51,403 bases of DNA from Myceligenerans salitolerans (lineage in GTDB: Bacteria; Actinomycetota; Actinomycetes; Actinomycetales; Cellulomonadaceae): positions 1 to 51,403 of the forward strand of contig NZ_JAFMPK010000018.1 of assembly GCF_017349295.1 (NCBI RefSeq). The letters are read 5' to 3'. The notes beneath the pieces were generated by a model that was not told the origin of the DNA, searched no databases, and saw only the letters and a list, made by a program, of their open reading frames with translations. Below are positions 19,426 through 29,605 of this stretch, piece by piece (within the stretch, counting starts at the first letter, position 1; each line of letters starts with the position of its first letter). A program made the position numbers and the translations under genes.

Positions 19426-21164
19426 CGAGATCCGGCCTCGCGCGGGCCGCGCTGCTCGTCACCGCCGTCACCCTCGCGAGCCGCGTCGTCGGCTTCGGGC
19501 GCTGGCTCGCCCAGGGCCACTGGGTCGGCAACGGCACCTTCACCGACGCGTTCAACGCCGCGAACCTGCTGCCGAACGTCCTGTTCGAGGTCGCGGCCGG
19601 CGGGGCGCTCGCGGGCGCCGTCGTCCCCCTCGTGGCCGGGCCGCTCAGCCGCGCGTCGCTCACGGGCGAGGGCACCGACTCCGACCGGGAGCAGGCATCC
19701 CGCTCCGCCTCGGCACTGCTCGGCTGGACGCTGCTCGTGCTCGTGCCCGCCGGCGGGCTCATGGCGCTGCTCGCCGGACCCGTCGCCACCTGGCTCGTGG
19801 ACGGCGAACTGGTCGGCGTCGTCGCCGCGTTCCTCCGCGTCTTCGCCCTCCAGGTGCCGATGTACGGCATCGCCGTCGTCCTCGGCGGCATCCTTCAGGC
19901 CCACCAGCGGTTCTTCTGGCCCGCGTTCAGCCCGCTGGTCTCCAGCCTCGTCGTCATCGGCGCGTACTGGAGCTACGGCGCCCAGCTGTCCGAGCGAGGC
20001 ACCCAGGATCTCGCGGAGATCCCGGCCCGCGCCCTCGACTGGCTCGCCTGGGGCATCACGGCCGGTGTCCTCGCCCTCGCCCTGCCGCTCCTGCTGCCCG
20101 CGACGCGCACCGGGCTGCGGCTGCGGCCCACGCTCCGGTTCCCGCAGGGCGAGGGCCGGCGCGCCGCGCACCTCGCGTTCGCCGGTGTCGCGGCCCTCGT
20201 GGCGCAGCAGCTCGCCCTCGTCGTCGTCATGAAGGTGGGTACGGACCTGGGCGGGTACACCACCTGGCTGTACGCCTACAACGTCTACCTCCTGCCGTAC
20301 GCCGTGCTCGCGTTCCCCATCGCGACCAGCGCCTTCCCGCACTTCACCGCCCATGCGGCGGCCGGCCGCCGTGACGAGTTGCGCGCCCTCGTCGCCGGCA
20401 CCACCCGTACGCTCCTGGTGGTCACCGCGGCGGGCGTCGCCGCCCTCGTCGCCGCCGCGCCCGCCGTCGAGCTCGTCTTCGACCTCCTCGTCAGCGGCGA
20501 CGCCCCCGGCATGGCCTCCGCCCTCGCGTGGATGGCGCCCGGTCTCGTGGGCTACGCGCTGGTCCTGCACCTGTCGCGCGCCCTCTATGTCGTCGACCAC
20601 GGGCGCGCCGCGGTCACGGCCACCGCCACCGGCTGGGGCGTCATGGTGGCCGCCCTGCTCGCGGTCTGGGTGGGGCTCGGCGGGCCGGGTGCCCCCCGGT
20701 CCGGGGACGCGTCACCGGGGACGCCGGCGGCCACGCTCCTGGACCGCCTCGTCGTGGTCGACGGCGAGCCGGCTCCCGCCCTGGTGCTCGGCGCGCTCGG
20801 TGCCGCGGGGACCCTGGGCATGGCCGTCGCCGGCGCCGGACTGCTGGTCGCGGTGCGGCGGTACCTGGGGAGTGCGGCGCTCGCCGGGACGGGGCGGACG
20901 GGGCTGGCGCTCGTGGCCGGGGCCGTGCTCGGGGCGGCCGCCGGATACGGCGCCGGGTATCTGATCCGGCCGGAAGGGCTGCGGATCGACCCGGGCTTCG
21001 TCGCGTACCCCGGCGGGGACCGGCCGTTCGTGGTGGGCGAGTTCGTCGCGGCGCTCGGCTCGGGACTGGCGGCAGGGGTCGTGGCCGCGGCCGTCGTCGT
21101 CACCGTGGCGGCGATGTCCGACGGTGGTCTGCGCGCACGGCTCCGGCAGCTGACCAGGCGGTGA
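19422..21164 (+). CDS. murJ: Lipid II flippase MurJ (MviN family)
   Basis: A 580-residue MOP-superfamily membrane protein with about 14 predicted helices. It begins with the family signature [22 protein letters not shown] and [22 protein letters not shown]. It flips lipid II across the membrane for peptidoglycan synthesis. Conserved helix pieces [19 protein letters not shown] and the [16 protein letters not shown] segment are present. The TTG at 19422 overlaps the previous stop; in-frame sequence upstream is antisense-like low complexity. The C-terminal two helices and loop (after about residue 440) include a Gly/Pro-rich insertion. It lacks the cytoplasmic pseudokinase tail of mycobacterial MviN. 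Confidence 0.92.
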   Translation: MTRSGLARAALLVTAVTLASRVVGFGRWLAQGHWVGNGTFTDAFNAANLLPNVLFEVAAGGALAGAVVPLVAGPLSRASLTGEGTDSDREQASRSASALLGWTLLVLVPAGGLMALLAGPVATWLVDGELVGVVAAFLRVFALQVPMYGIAVVLGGILQAHQRFFWPAFSPLVSSLVVIGAYWSYGAQLSERGTQDLAEIPARALDWLAWGITAGVLALALPLLLPATRTGLRLRPTLRFPQGEGRRAAHLAFAGVAALVAQQLALVVVMKVGTDLGGYTTWLYAYNVYLLPYAVLAFPIATSAFPHFTAHAAAGRRDELRALVAGTTRTLLVVTAAGVAALVAAAPAVELVFDLLVSGDAPGMASALAWMAPGLVGYALVLHLSRALYVVDHGRAAVTATATGWGVMVAALLAVWVGLGGPGAPRSGDASPGTPAATLLDRLVVVDGEPAPALVLGALGAAGTLGMAVAGAGLLVAVRRYLGSAALAGTGRTGLALVAGAVLGAAAGYGAGYLIRPEGLRIDPGFVAYPGGDRPFVVGEFVAALGSGLAAGVVAAAVVVTVAAMSDGGLRARLRQLTRR

Positions 21165-21267
21165 ACGGCCCGTGGTCGCGCGGCGACCGCGGTGTGACAC
21201 GAACTACGCGAGTTCTTCGCGCGTTTTCCCCGGGCGGACGGGGGGTGAGCGGGTAGGCTGGAGTTCC

Positions 21268-22936
<1,669 letters not shown>

Positions 22937-22944
<8 letters not shown>

Positions 22945-23671
22945 ACTGGTGGAGCTGGTGAGTAGCGAGCACACGGGACGGTCCGAGTCCTTGGAACCCC
23001 TCGAGGAGTTGTCGCGCCCACGGCCGGACGAGACACGCCGGCCCGCCGCGAGCGGCATCGCCGACGTCGTCGCGCCCCGTCCGGCGCGCCGCCTGGACAT
23101 GCCGTTCCAGGGGCGCGTGGTCGACATCGCCGTCGACGAGGTGGACCTGGGTGCGGCCGGCGTGGTCCGGCGCGAGTACACGAACCATCCCGGGTCGGTG
23201 ATCGTCGTCGCGCTGGACGACGACGGCAACGTGCTGCTGCTGCGCCAGTACCGGCACCCGGTGGGGGCGTTCCTGTGGGAGCTGCCGGCCGGACTGCTCG
23301 ACATCGACGGCGAGGACCCGCACATCGCGGCCGCCCGCGAGCTCGCGGAGGAGGCCGACGTCCGCGCCGCCCGCTGGGACGTGCTCGTCGACCTGCTGCC
23401 CAGCCCCGGCGGCAGCAACGAGGCGACCCGGGTGTTCCTGGCGCGCGATCTCACGCCCGTCCCGGAGCCCGAGCGGCACACCCGGGAGGCCGAGGAGGCC
23501 GACATGGTGGCCGTCCCCGTCCCGCTGGAGGAGGCGGCGGCGCTCGCGCTGGCAGGGCACCTGCACAACGGGCCGACGGTCTCGGGCATCCTCGCCGCCG
23601 TGATCGGCCGGGCGAACTCCTGGAGGACCCTGCGCCCCGTCACGTCGCCGTGGGAGTACCGCCGCAACTGA
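22937..23671 (+). CDS. NUDIX hydrolase, probable ADP-ribose pyrophosphatase
   Basis: A 244-residue protein equivalent to Rv1700. The NUDIX helix is visible as [23 protein letters not shown] around residues 130-155, preceded by WELPAG. The downstream [15 protein letters not shown] fits ADP-ribose hydrolases. The N-terminal ~45 residues are charged and not conserved. Three in-frame GTG codons (22937, 22949, 22958) could start it; the last has the best ribosome site (ggtggag) and the first two overlap pyrG. It is probably co-transcribed with pyrG. Confidence 0.9.
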
Positions 23672-23761
23672 CCGCCCGGCCTACCCGGCTCCTGCCAGGG
23701 CCGCTACCGTGTGCCTCTGGAGTGCGACACGTCGGACATGTGTCATGACGAAGGGGTACGG

Positions 23762-24532
23762 ATGAGGACCGGGACGGGCGACGTCGACGACCGTACTGCC
23801 GCGGCCGGCCGGTCCGGGCCGCCGCCGCGGGCCGGGAAGGGGCGGCGGATGCCCGCCTGGCTCGCCGCGATCCTGGGCGCGGTCGCCGGCCTCGTGCTCG
23901 CGGCAGGGATCGTGGCGGGCGTCCTGGCCGGCCTGAAGGACGAACTGCGGGACGCCTTCGTGCGCGTACTGCTGGACGACCTCAACCCGTTCACCACGTC
24001 GGAGGTGGACCACTCGACCGAACCGGTCCTGCTCGGCATGCGTGACCTGGCCCGGTTCGTCGCGGCGGACGCGGAGTACGAGGTGCTGGTGGACCTCGAG
24101 CAGGACGTGCGGTACCTGCCGGGATGGCTCGCGGGATCGCGCCTGGCGCTCGTGGTCAACGGGTCGGTGGAGTCGTACGTCGACTTCTCGGACCTGGACC
24201 CGGGAGCGATCGAGGTGTCCGACGACGGTACGGCCGTCACGGTGACCGTACCCGCGCCCCAGCTCGCCGACCCGCGTGTCGACCTGGCCGCCAGCCACGC
24301 CCTGAGCGAGGACAGGGGACTGGTCGACCGAGTCGGAGACCTGTTCGACAGCAACACGGACGTACGCCAGGAGGCCCTGGCGCAGGGCACCGACAAGATC
24401 GCCACGGCGGCCGAGGAGTCCGGGCTCACCGAACGGGCACGCGAGAACACCACGAAGACGCTGGAGGTCCTGGTCCGGTCGTTCGGCTACGAGACGGTGA
24501 CGGTCGAGTTCGAGGAACCGCGAGAGGGCTGA
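23762..24532 (+). CDS. DUF4230-like membrane-anchored protein
   Basis: A 256-residue protein with a basic cytoplasmic N-terminus (about 35 residues) and one transmembrane helix (LAAILGAVAGLVLAAGIVAGVL, written here only as its core). An extracytoplasmic domain follows, with YEVLVDLEQDVRYLPGWLAG, RLALVVNGSVESYVDFSDL and a C-terminal amphipathic helix. This matches the DUF4230 pattern. The ATG at 23762 has gaagggg upstream. A short inverted repeat GACAC-N9-GTGTC lies about 20-35 bases before it. It occupies the position of xerD in mycobacteria. Function unknown. Confidence 0.7.
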   Translation: MRTGTGDVDDRTAAAGRSGPPPRAGKGRRMPAWLAAILGAVAGLVLAAGIVAGVLAGLKDELRDAFVRVLLDDLNPFTTSEVDHSTEPVLLGMRDLARFVAADAEYEVLVDLEQDVRYLPGWLAGSRLALVVNGSVESYVDFSDLDPGAIEVSDDGTAVTVTVPAPQLADPRVDLAASHALSEDRGLVDRVGDLFDSNTDVRQEALAQGTDKIATAAEESGLTERARENTTKTLEVLVRSFGYETVTVEFEEPREG

Positions 24533-24616
24533 CGGCCGAGGCGTCGCCCCGCGCGCCGCGGCGCCGGCACGGACCTGGGCCGCCCGTCACGGGCGAACGT
24601 ATCAATCCGGGCGGGT

Positions 24617-24645
24617 TTAACCGTGGGCGCGCGCTGCGCTACTCT
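24617..24645 (+). promoter_or_regulatory. Probable promoter for leaderless mRNA
   Basis: A TTAACC -35-like hexamer (24617-24622), 17-bp spacer and TACTCT -10 hexamer (24640-24645) lie so that transcription would begin at or next to the GTG at 24652. No ribosome-binding site is present between them. Confidence 0.55.
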
Positions 24646-24651
24646 TCCGCG

Positions 24652-25641
24652 GTGACCAGCGAACCGGACATGCTTCCCCCTGTTTCGTCCCTGCCCGCGT
24701 GGCTCGTCCCCTCCGTGTACCTGAACTGGTCGGAGGACTGGCTGCGTGAGGCCGTCGCCGTCGCCACCGGTGGCAACGAGCACCTGCTGCCCCGCGGGGC
24801 CGACGGTCCGCAGCGCGGTGACGTGGTGGTCACGGTCGTCGGGTCGGACCCGGGCATCGTGGCGTCCGTGGAGCTGATGGGCACCACGCAGGGCGAGGAC
24901 TGGATCGCCGACGAGCTGTTCGGGCCGGACAAGCCCGTGCTCTGGGACGACCTGTTCAGCGGCGCGTCGGCGTACGCGCGCTCCTCCGGCTGGCTGCCGC
25001 AGGAGCACGCCCGGCTGGTGCTCGACGGCATCGCCGGACAGTTCCGCAACGGCGCCACCGGCACCCTCGAGCCCGGCGATTGCGAGACGGGCCGGCTCTC
25101 ACCCAACCTGCACGTGCTGCGCCTGCTGGGGCACCGCCAGATCACCGGCGCCGACCTGCGGCACGAGGAGCGCTGCTACTCGTGCGAGCAGTTCGTCGAC
25201 GTGACCGAGCTGCGCCCGCACGACGACGGCGCGCGCGCCGCCGGCAAGGACGGTGCCGCCCCGCGCGACCTGAACCGGCTCATCGGCGACACGTACCTCG
25301 TCTGCGACCCGTGTCACGAGCTCCTGCACCCCCACCCGATCGGCGCGCAGCGCGCCCGCATGCGCCCGGCGTGCCCGTCCTGCCACTCGCGCGGCACGGC
25401 GAAGCGGATCGTCTGGAACGAGGCGATCCACGACGAGATGCACCTGCAGCACGACGTCGTCTACGGCGGCTTCGACGTGCCGGTCCCGACGCCCGAGTGG
25501 TACTGCCCGCAGTGCCACGCGAACTTCGCGACCGGCGTGGTGGGCACGCGCGCCCTCGGCGGTGCCACGGCGATCCCGCCGGCCCCGGTGGACCTCGACG
25601 TGGCCCCGCCCGTCGAGGTGCCGGCGATGCCGGAGATCTGA
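24652..25641 (+). CDS. Zinc-ribbon/HNH-like conserved hypothetical protein
   Basis: A 329-residue protein. Residues about 1-150 form an unidentified alpha/beta domain. The C-terminal half carries at least three CxxC pairs: CYSC near residue 178, CDPCHELLHPH near 222, CPSCHSRG near 242 and CPQCHANF near 284. The spacing of CYSC...CDPCHELLH resembles HNH-type treble-clef fingers, but I see no clear catalytic HNH triad, so nuclease activity is uncertain. Nucleic-acid binding is the safest guess. The GTG start has no ribosome site and a promoter directly upstream, suggesting a leaderless transcript. Confidence 0.7.
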   Translation: MTSEPDMLPPVSSLPAWLVPSVYLNWSEDWLREAVAVATGGNEHLLPRGADGPQRGDVVVTVVGSDPGIVASVELMGTTQGEDWIADELFGPDKPVLWDDLFSGASAYARSSGWLPQEHARLVLDGIAGQFRNGATGTLEPGDCETGRLSPNLHVLRLLGHRQITGADLRHEERCYSCEQFVDVTELRPHDDGARAAGKDGAAPRDLNRLIGDTYLVCDPCHELLHPHPIGAQRARMRPACPSCHSRGTAKRIVWNEAIHDEMHLQHDVVYGGFDVPVPTPEWYCPQCHANFATGVVGTRALGGATAIPPAPVDLDVAPPVEVPAMPEI

Positions 25642-25730
25642 GCCGGGACGCCGCCACAGGTCTGCGCCTCAGCGCTCGGATCCACACGTCCACGGCCGGG
25701 CGCACGGTCCGCGCGAGACGGGTCCGACGC

Positions 25731-25754
25731 TCCGCGACCACGACCGGTCGCGGA
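25731..25754. terminator. Hairpin between convergent genes
   Basis: Arms tccgcgacc (25731-25739) and ggtcgcgga (25746-25754) pair perfectly over 9 bp around a 6-base loop. It lies in the 200-bp gap between the zinc-ribbon gene and the convergent membrane protein gene, so it can serve both. I see nothing else in the gap. Confidence 0.6.
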
Positions 25755-25842
25755 CCGCCGGGCCCGTCCCGTCGTGTGCGTCGTGCCGGTCCGGCACCCG
25801 AACGGACGGGAACGGCGCGCCGGTCGCCCGTCCGCCGTCCCG

Positions 25843-26781
25843 TCAGCGACCCGCGCGTGCCGGCCGCGCGGTCGCACGTGCCGCGAGCACGGCCGTGACC
25901 GCACCGGCCGCGTACACCAGGTACTGCACGATCTCGACGGTGCGATGCGCCGCGGGCAGGTCCACGAGCGTGAACAGGTTGATCATCGATCCGATCGACA
26001 GCACGGTCAGCACGCACAGGAGCGCCGCACCGACCCACCCGGCGGCCCGGCGGCCCCGGCCCACGAGCCACAGCCCGGTCAGCGTGCCCACCGCGGTCAG
26101 CGTGCTGATCAGCAACGAGACGACGTAGATCGCGAACTCTCCCGGGAACTGCGTCGTGATGCCGACCGTGAGGATCACCTCACCCACGAGCACGCAGACC
26201 AGGCCGATCACCGGTGCCCGGTCCCCTTCGGAGGGCGCGGCACCGCTCCGCTCCCTCCGGGCGGTGACCAGGGCGAGCACCACGGCCGCCCCCGCGAACA
26301 GGAGGGCCACGACCGTGAAGGCCGTCTGAGCCATGATCGCCGCGCGCGCCTCCCAGAGCACCTGGATGACTCCGATCACGACCAGCACGACGAGCTGTGC
26401 GCCCAGAAGGGCGGCTGCGGCCACCCGCAGGGCACCTGCACCGGCCGCACGGGGCCGCAGGCCGGAGACACCGGCGGCAAGGGTCATGGTGGCGGCCGCG
26501 CCGGCGACGGCGAGCACCCAGAACACGTTGTCCGTGCGGAACGCGAACGGGTCCAGGTCGACGCCCACGCGCAGGAACGTGAGAACCACCGGCGCCCACG
26601 CGGCGACCGTCAGCAGCACGACCGTGACCGCCGGCCAGGCGCTCGCGGCATCGGCCGGGACCGTGTCCTGCGGTGCGGGCTCCATGCCGAGCTGCGCCAG
26701 CTCCTCCTCGCGGGCAAGGCGTTCGGCGCCGCGGTCCGCGCCGGGCGTCTCGGATGTGGTGGGACCGGCGTTGTCCGTCAT
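25843..26781 (-). CDS. Polytopic membrane protein, function unknown
   Basis: A 312-residue protein with a ~50-residue Asp/Glu/Pro/Ala-rich cytoplasmic N-terminus (including LAREEELAQLG) followed by about 8 hydrophobic helices in pairs. No catalytic motif or transporter signature is recognised. The ATG at 26781 is preceded by ggag at good spacing; longer upstream reading in this frame is antisense to the leader of the cellulase gene. It is divergent from the GH48 gene with a 214-bp shared promoter region. A link to cellulose use is only positional. Confidence 0.75.
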   Translation of the reverse strand: MTDNAGPTTSETPGADRGAERLAREEELAQLGMEPAPQDTVPADAASAWPAVTVVLLTVAAWAPVVLTFLRVGVDLDPFAFRTDNVFWVLAVAGAAATMTLAAGVSGLRPRAAGAGALRVAAAALLGAQLVVLVVIGVIQVLWEARAAIMAQTAFTVVALLFAGAAVVLALVTARRERSGAAPSEGDRAPVIGLVCVLVGEVILTVGITTQFPGEFAIYVVSLLISTLTAVGTLTGLWLVGRGRRAAGWVGAALLCVLTVLSIGSMINLFTLVDLPAAHRTVEIVQYLVYAAGAVTAVLAARATARPARAGR

Positions 26782-26862
26782 CGTGCTCCGCGTGTGGTTC
26801 TGTTGTACCGAGGTCTGGCCCACTCTACAGCGGAGCAGGACATCCCGGACGGAACTGGGCGT

Positions 26863-26873
26863 GAACCCGGTTC
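26863..26873. promoter_or_regulatory. Weak candidate operator in the cellulase divergent region
   Basis: GAACC-C-GGTTC is a perfect 5-1-5 inverted repeat. It is followed 20-odd bases later by a GTTAAC core. Either could be a LacI-type site controlling the cellulase, but neither matches the TGGGAGCGCTCCCA CelR/CebR site known in other actinobacteria. Confidence 0.25.
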
Positions 26874-26995
26874 GGCGACGGGGTTGTGAATCGGTTAACG
26901 CCGTTGTTGCCGCGGGGTGCTGTGCCGGACCGTCGTCCAGGCGCCCGCACCGTCGCGGGTGTCGCGCCGATGGCGCAGGACCCAGGAGGGCAGCA

Positions 26996-29467
26996 ATGAC
27001 CCGAGAACCGAACCGGAGACGATGGCGGCGTTCTGCTGTCGCCGTCGGCACCCTCGCCGCGGTGGCCTTCGCCACCGCGGGCGCGACGGCGGCGGGCGTG
27101 GAGACCACGCGGACCGGTGTCACGCAGGGGACGCCGACGTCGGTGGAGGAGGCCCGTGCGCTGGCGGGCCCCTACGGCGACCGCTTCCTCGAGATGTACG
27201 ACAAGATCAAGGACCCGGCCAACGGCTACTTCTCCGATCAGGGCATCCCGTACCACGCGGTCGAGACGCTCATGGTCGAGGCACCCGACTACGGTCACGA
27301 GACCACGAGCGAGGCGTACTCGTTCTGGCTGTGGCTGGAGGCCTCGTACGGCGAGCTGACCGGAGACTGGGCACCCTTCAACGACGCGTGGGACACGCTC
27401 GAGGCGTACATGATCCCCACCACCGAGAACCAGCCGACGAACGGGGCGTACAACCCGGCCGAACCGGCGACCTACGCCCCCGAGCACGGGCACCCGAGCG
27501 AGTACCCGTCGGAGCTCGACAGCGGGGTCTCGGTGGGTACCGACCCGATCGCCGACGAGCTGAGCAGCACCTACGGCACCGACGAGATCTACGGCATGCA
27601 CTGGCTCGCGGACGTCGACAACGTGTACGGCTTCGGCGCGGCACCGGGGTCCTCGGAGCTCCTCGGCCCGGACTACGAGGGCACGAGCTACATCAACACC
27701 TTCCAGCGTGGCGAGCAGGAGTCCGTGTGGGAGACGATCCCGCAGCCGTCCATCGACGACTTCAGCTACGGCGGGCCGAACGGCTACCTCGACCTGTTCA
27801 CGGGTGACGCGCAGTACGCGCAGCAGTGGAAGTACACCAACGCCCCCGACGCGGACGCACGCTCCGTCGAGGCGGTGTACTGGGCCAAGAAGTTCGCCGA
27901 GGCCCAGGGCGCCGAGGGGCAGATCTCCGGCACCGTGGACAAGGCGTCGAAGATGGGCGACTACCTGCGGTACTCGCTCTTCGACAAGTACTACAAGGAG
28001 CCGGGCTGCGAGTCGCCGTCGTGCCCGGCGGGCTCCGGCAAGAGCTCGGCCCACTACCTGCTGTCCTGGTACTACGCGTGGGGCGGGGCGCTGGACACCA
28101 GCAGCCCGTGGGCCTGGCGCATCGGGTCCAGCCACGCACACTTCGGCTACCAGAACCCGATGGCGGCGTGGGCACTGTCCAACGATCCCGACCTGATCCC
28201 GGCGTCCGCGTCGGCGGAGTCGGACTGGGCCGAGAGCTACGACCGGCAGGTCGAGTTCTTCCAGTGGCTGCAGTCGGACGAGGGCGGTATCGCCGGCGGT
28301 GCGACGAACTCGGTGGGCGGCGACTACTCGGCGCACCCGGCGGGCACGCCCACCTTCTACGGCATGGCCTACGACGTGGCCCCGGTCTACCACGACCCGC
28401 CGTCGAACCAGTGGTTCGGCATGCAGGGCTGGGGGGTGGAGCGCATCGCGCAGATCTACCACGAGACCGGTGACTCCCGCGCCGAGGAGATCCTCGAGAA
28501 GTGGGTGCCGTGGGTCATCTCCGAGATCACGATCACGGACACCGACTGGGCGGTCCCGGCCACGCTGAGCTGGACGGGCGCACCCGACACCTGGAACCCG
28601 GACAACCCGGGTGACAACTCCGGGCTGCACGTCGAGGTGACCGACCACGGCCAGGACGTCGGTGTGGCCGGTGCGATCGCCAAGACGCTCACCTACTGGG
28701 CGGCTGCCTCCGGTGACCAGGCCGCGGCCGACACCGCCGGTGCCCTGCTCGACGCCATCTACGAGCAGAACACCGACGACCTGGGCGTGTCCACCCTCGA
28801 GACCCGCAGCGACTACAGCCGGTTCGACGACGTCTACGAGGGCGGCAGCGGCGACGGCATCTACGTGCCGAGCGACTGGAGCGGTACCTACCCGAACGGC
28901 GACGTGATCGAGCCGGGCGTGTCCTTCCTGGACATCCGCTCGTTCTACGAGGACGACCCGATGTTCGCGGAGGTTCAGGAGCACCTGGACGGCGGCCCCG
29001 CGCCCGAGTTCCGGTACCACCGCTTCTGGGCGCAGACGGCCGTGGCCACGGCGTTCGCCGAGTACGACCGCCTCATCGCGGACCCGCGCGACCCGGGTCC
29101 GACGCCGACCCCGACGGACGACCCGACGGACCCGCCCACGGACGACCCGACGGACCCGCCGACGGACGACCCCGAGTCGGCCTGTGAGGCGACGCTGACC
29201 GTGGTCAACTCCTGGGACGGCGGCTTCCAGGCGGCCGTCCGGGTGACGGCGAACGAGGCGGTCTCGGGCTGGTCGACCTCGTTCGACCTCTCCCCGGCCA
29301 CCTTCACCCAGGGCTGGAACGCGCAGTTCAGCACGTCGGGTTCCCAGGTGACGGCATCCGACGTCGGCTGGAACGGCTCGCTGCCGGCGGGTGGGTCCAC
29401 GGAGTTCGGCTTCCTCGGCAACGGCAGCCCGCCGTCGTCGGCGACGGTCGGCTGCACCGCGGACTGA
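26996..29467 (+). CDS. Secreted GH48 cellulase (reducing-end cellobiohydrolase) with CBM2
   Basis: An 823-residue secreted exoglucanase releasing cellobiose processively from cellulose. Residues 1-33 are a signal peptide with an Arg-rich n-region. Residues about 40-690 are the GH48 (alpha/alpha)6 barrel. The conserved segment VEAPDYGHETTSEAYSFWLW contains the likely catalytic acid Glu in ETTSEA, and family stretches GTSYINTFQRGEQESVWETI and NPMAAWALS are present. Residues about 701-727 are an acidic Pro/Thr/Asp linker. Residues about 730-823 are a CBM2 cellulose-binding domain with Cys near both ends and surface Trp residues (NSWDGGF, SGWSTSF, GWNAQF). The ATG at 26996 has aggaggg upstream. 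It is followed by a strong bidirectional terminator. Confidence 0.96.
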   Translation: MTREPNRRRWRRSAVAVGTLAAVAFATAGATAAGVETTRTGVTQGTPTSVEEARALAGPYGDRFLEMYDKIKDPANGYFSDQGIPYHAVETLMVEAPDYGHETTSEAYSFWLWLEASYGELTGDWAPFNDAWDTLEAYMIPTTENQPTNGAYNPAEPATYAPEHGHPSEYPSELDSGVSVGTDPIADELSSTYGTDEIYGMHWLADVDNVYGFGAAPGSSELLGPDYEGTSYINTFQRGEQESVWETIPQPSIDDFSYGGPNGYLDLFTGDAQYAQQWKYTNAPDADARSVEAVYWAKKFAEAQGAEGQISGTVDKASKMGDYLRYSLFDKYYKEPGCESPSCPAGSGKSSAHYLLSWYYAWGGALDTSSPWAWRIGSSHAHFGYQNPMAAWALSNDPDLIPASASAESDWAESYDRQVEFFQWLQSDEGGIAGGATNSVGGDYSAHPAGTPTFYGMAYDVAPVYHDPPSNQWFGMQGWGVERIAQIYHETGDSRAEEILEKWVPWVISEITITDTDWAVPATLSWTGAPDTWNPDNPGDNSGLHVEVTDHGQDVGVAGAIAKTLTYWAAASGDQAAADTAGALLDAIYEQNTDDLGVSTLETRSDYSRFDDVYEGGSGDGIYVPSDWSGTYPNGDVIEPGVSFLDIRSFYEDDPMFAEVQEHLDGGPAPEFRYHRFWAQTAVATAFAEYDRLIADPRDPGPTPTPTDDPTDPPTDDPTDPPTDDPESACEATLTVVNSWDGGFQAAVRVTANEAVSGWSTSFDLSPATFTQGWNAQFSTSGSQVTASDVGWNGSLPAGGSTEFGFLGNGSPPSSATVGCTAD
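29117..29173 (+). repeat. 24-bp tandem repeat encoding the GH48 linker
   Basis: Units 29117-29140 and 29141-29164 differ by one base and a third begins at 29165. They encode repeating DDPTDPPT, giving an unusually acidic linker between the catalytic and cellulose-binding domains. Confidence 0.85.
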
Positions 29468-29542
29468 CCTGAGCGGCCCGGGGAACACCCGGCGGCGGTC
29501 CGCGGCGGGCCGGCCGGCGGGTGCACCCCCCGCCGAGCGTGA

Positions 29543-29580
29543 CGACGGCGTGGCTCCGGAGTTCCGGGGCCACGCCGTCG
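29543..29580. terminator. Strong bidirectional terminator hairpin
   Basis: Arms cgacggcgtggc (29543-29554) and gccacgccgtcg (29569-29580) pair perfectly over 12 bp. The stem continues into an inner ccgga/tccgg stem with a 2-base loop. It lies between the convergent cellulase and heme A synthase genes. Confidence 0.85.
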
Positions 29581-29605
29581 CCGCGCTCGGGTCCGGCGCG
29601 GGAGG

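Noticed and set aside
16836-20600. Minus-strand open frame of about 1,250 codons opposite steA, mctB and the GT4-like and murJ genes
   Set aside because: Same reasoning: composition is Gly/Arg/Ala/Asp-biased and no motif is seen, while the plus strand carries well-supported genes.
26782-26995. CelR/CebR-type operator upstream of the GH48 cellulase
   Set aside because: No TGGGAGCGCTCCCA-like site is present. Only a weak GAACC-C-GGTTC dyad and a GTTAAC core were found, so regulation by a known cellulose regulator is not supported.
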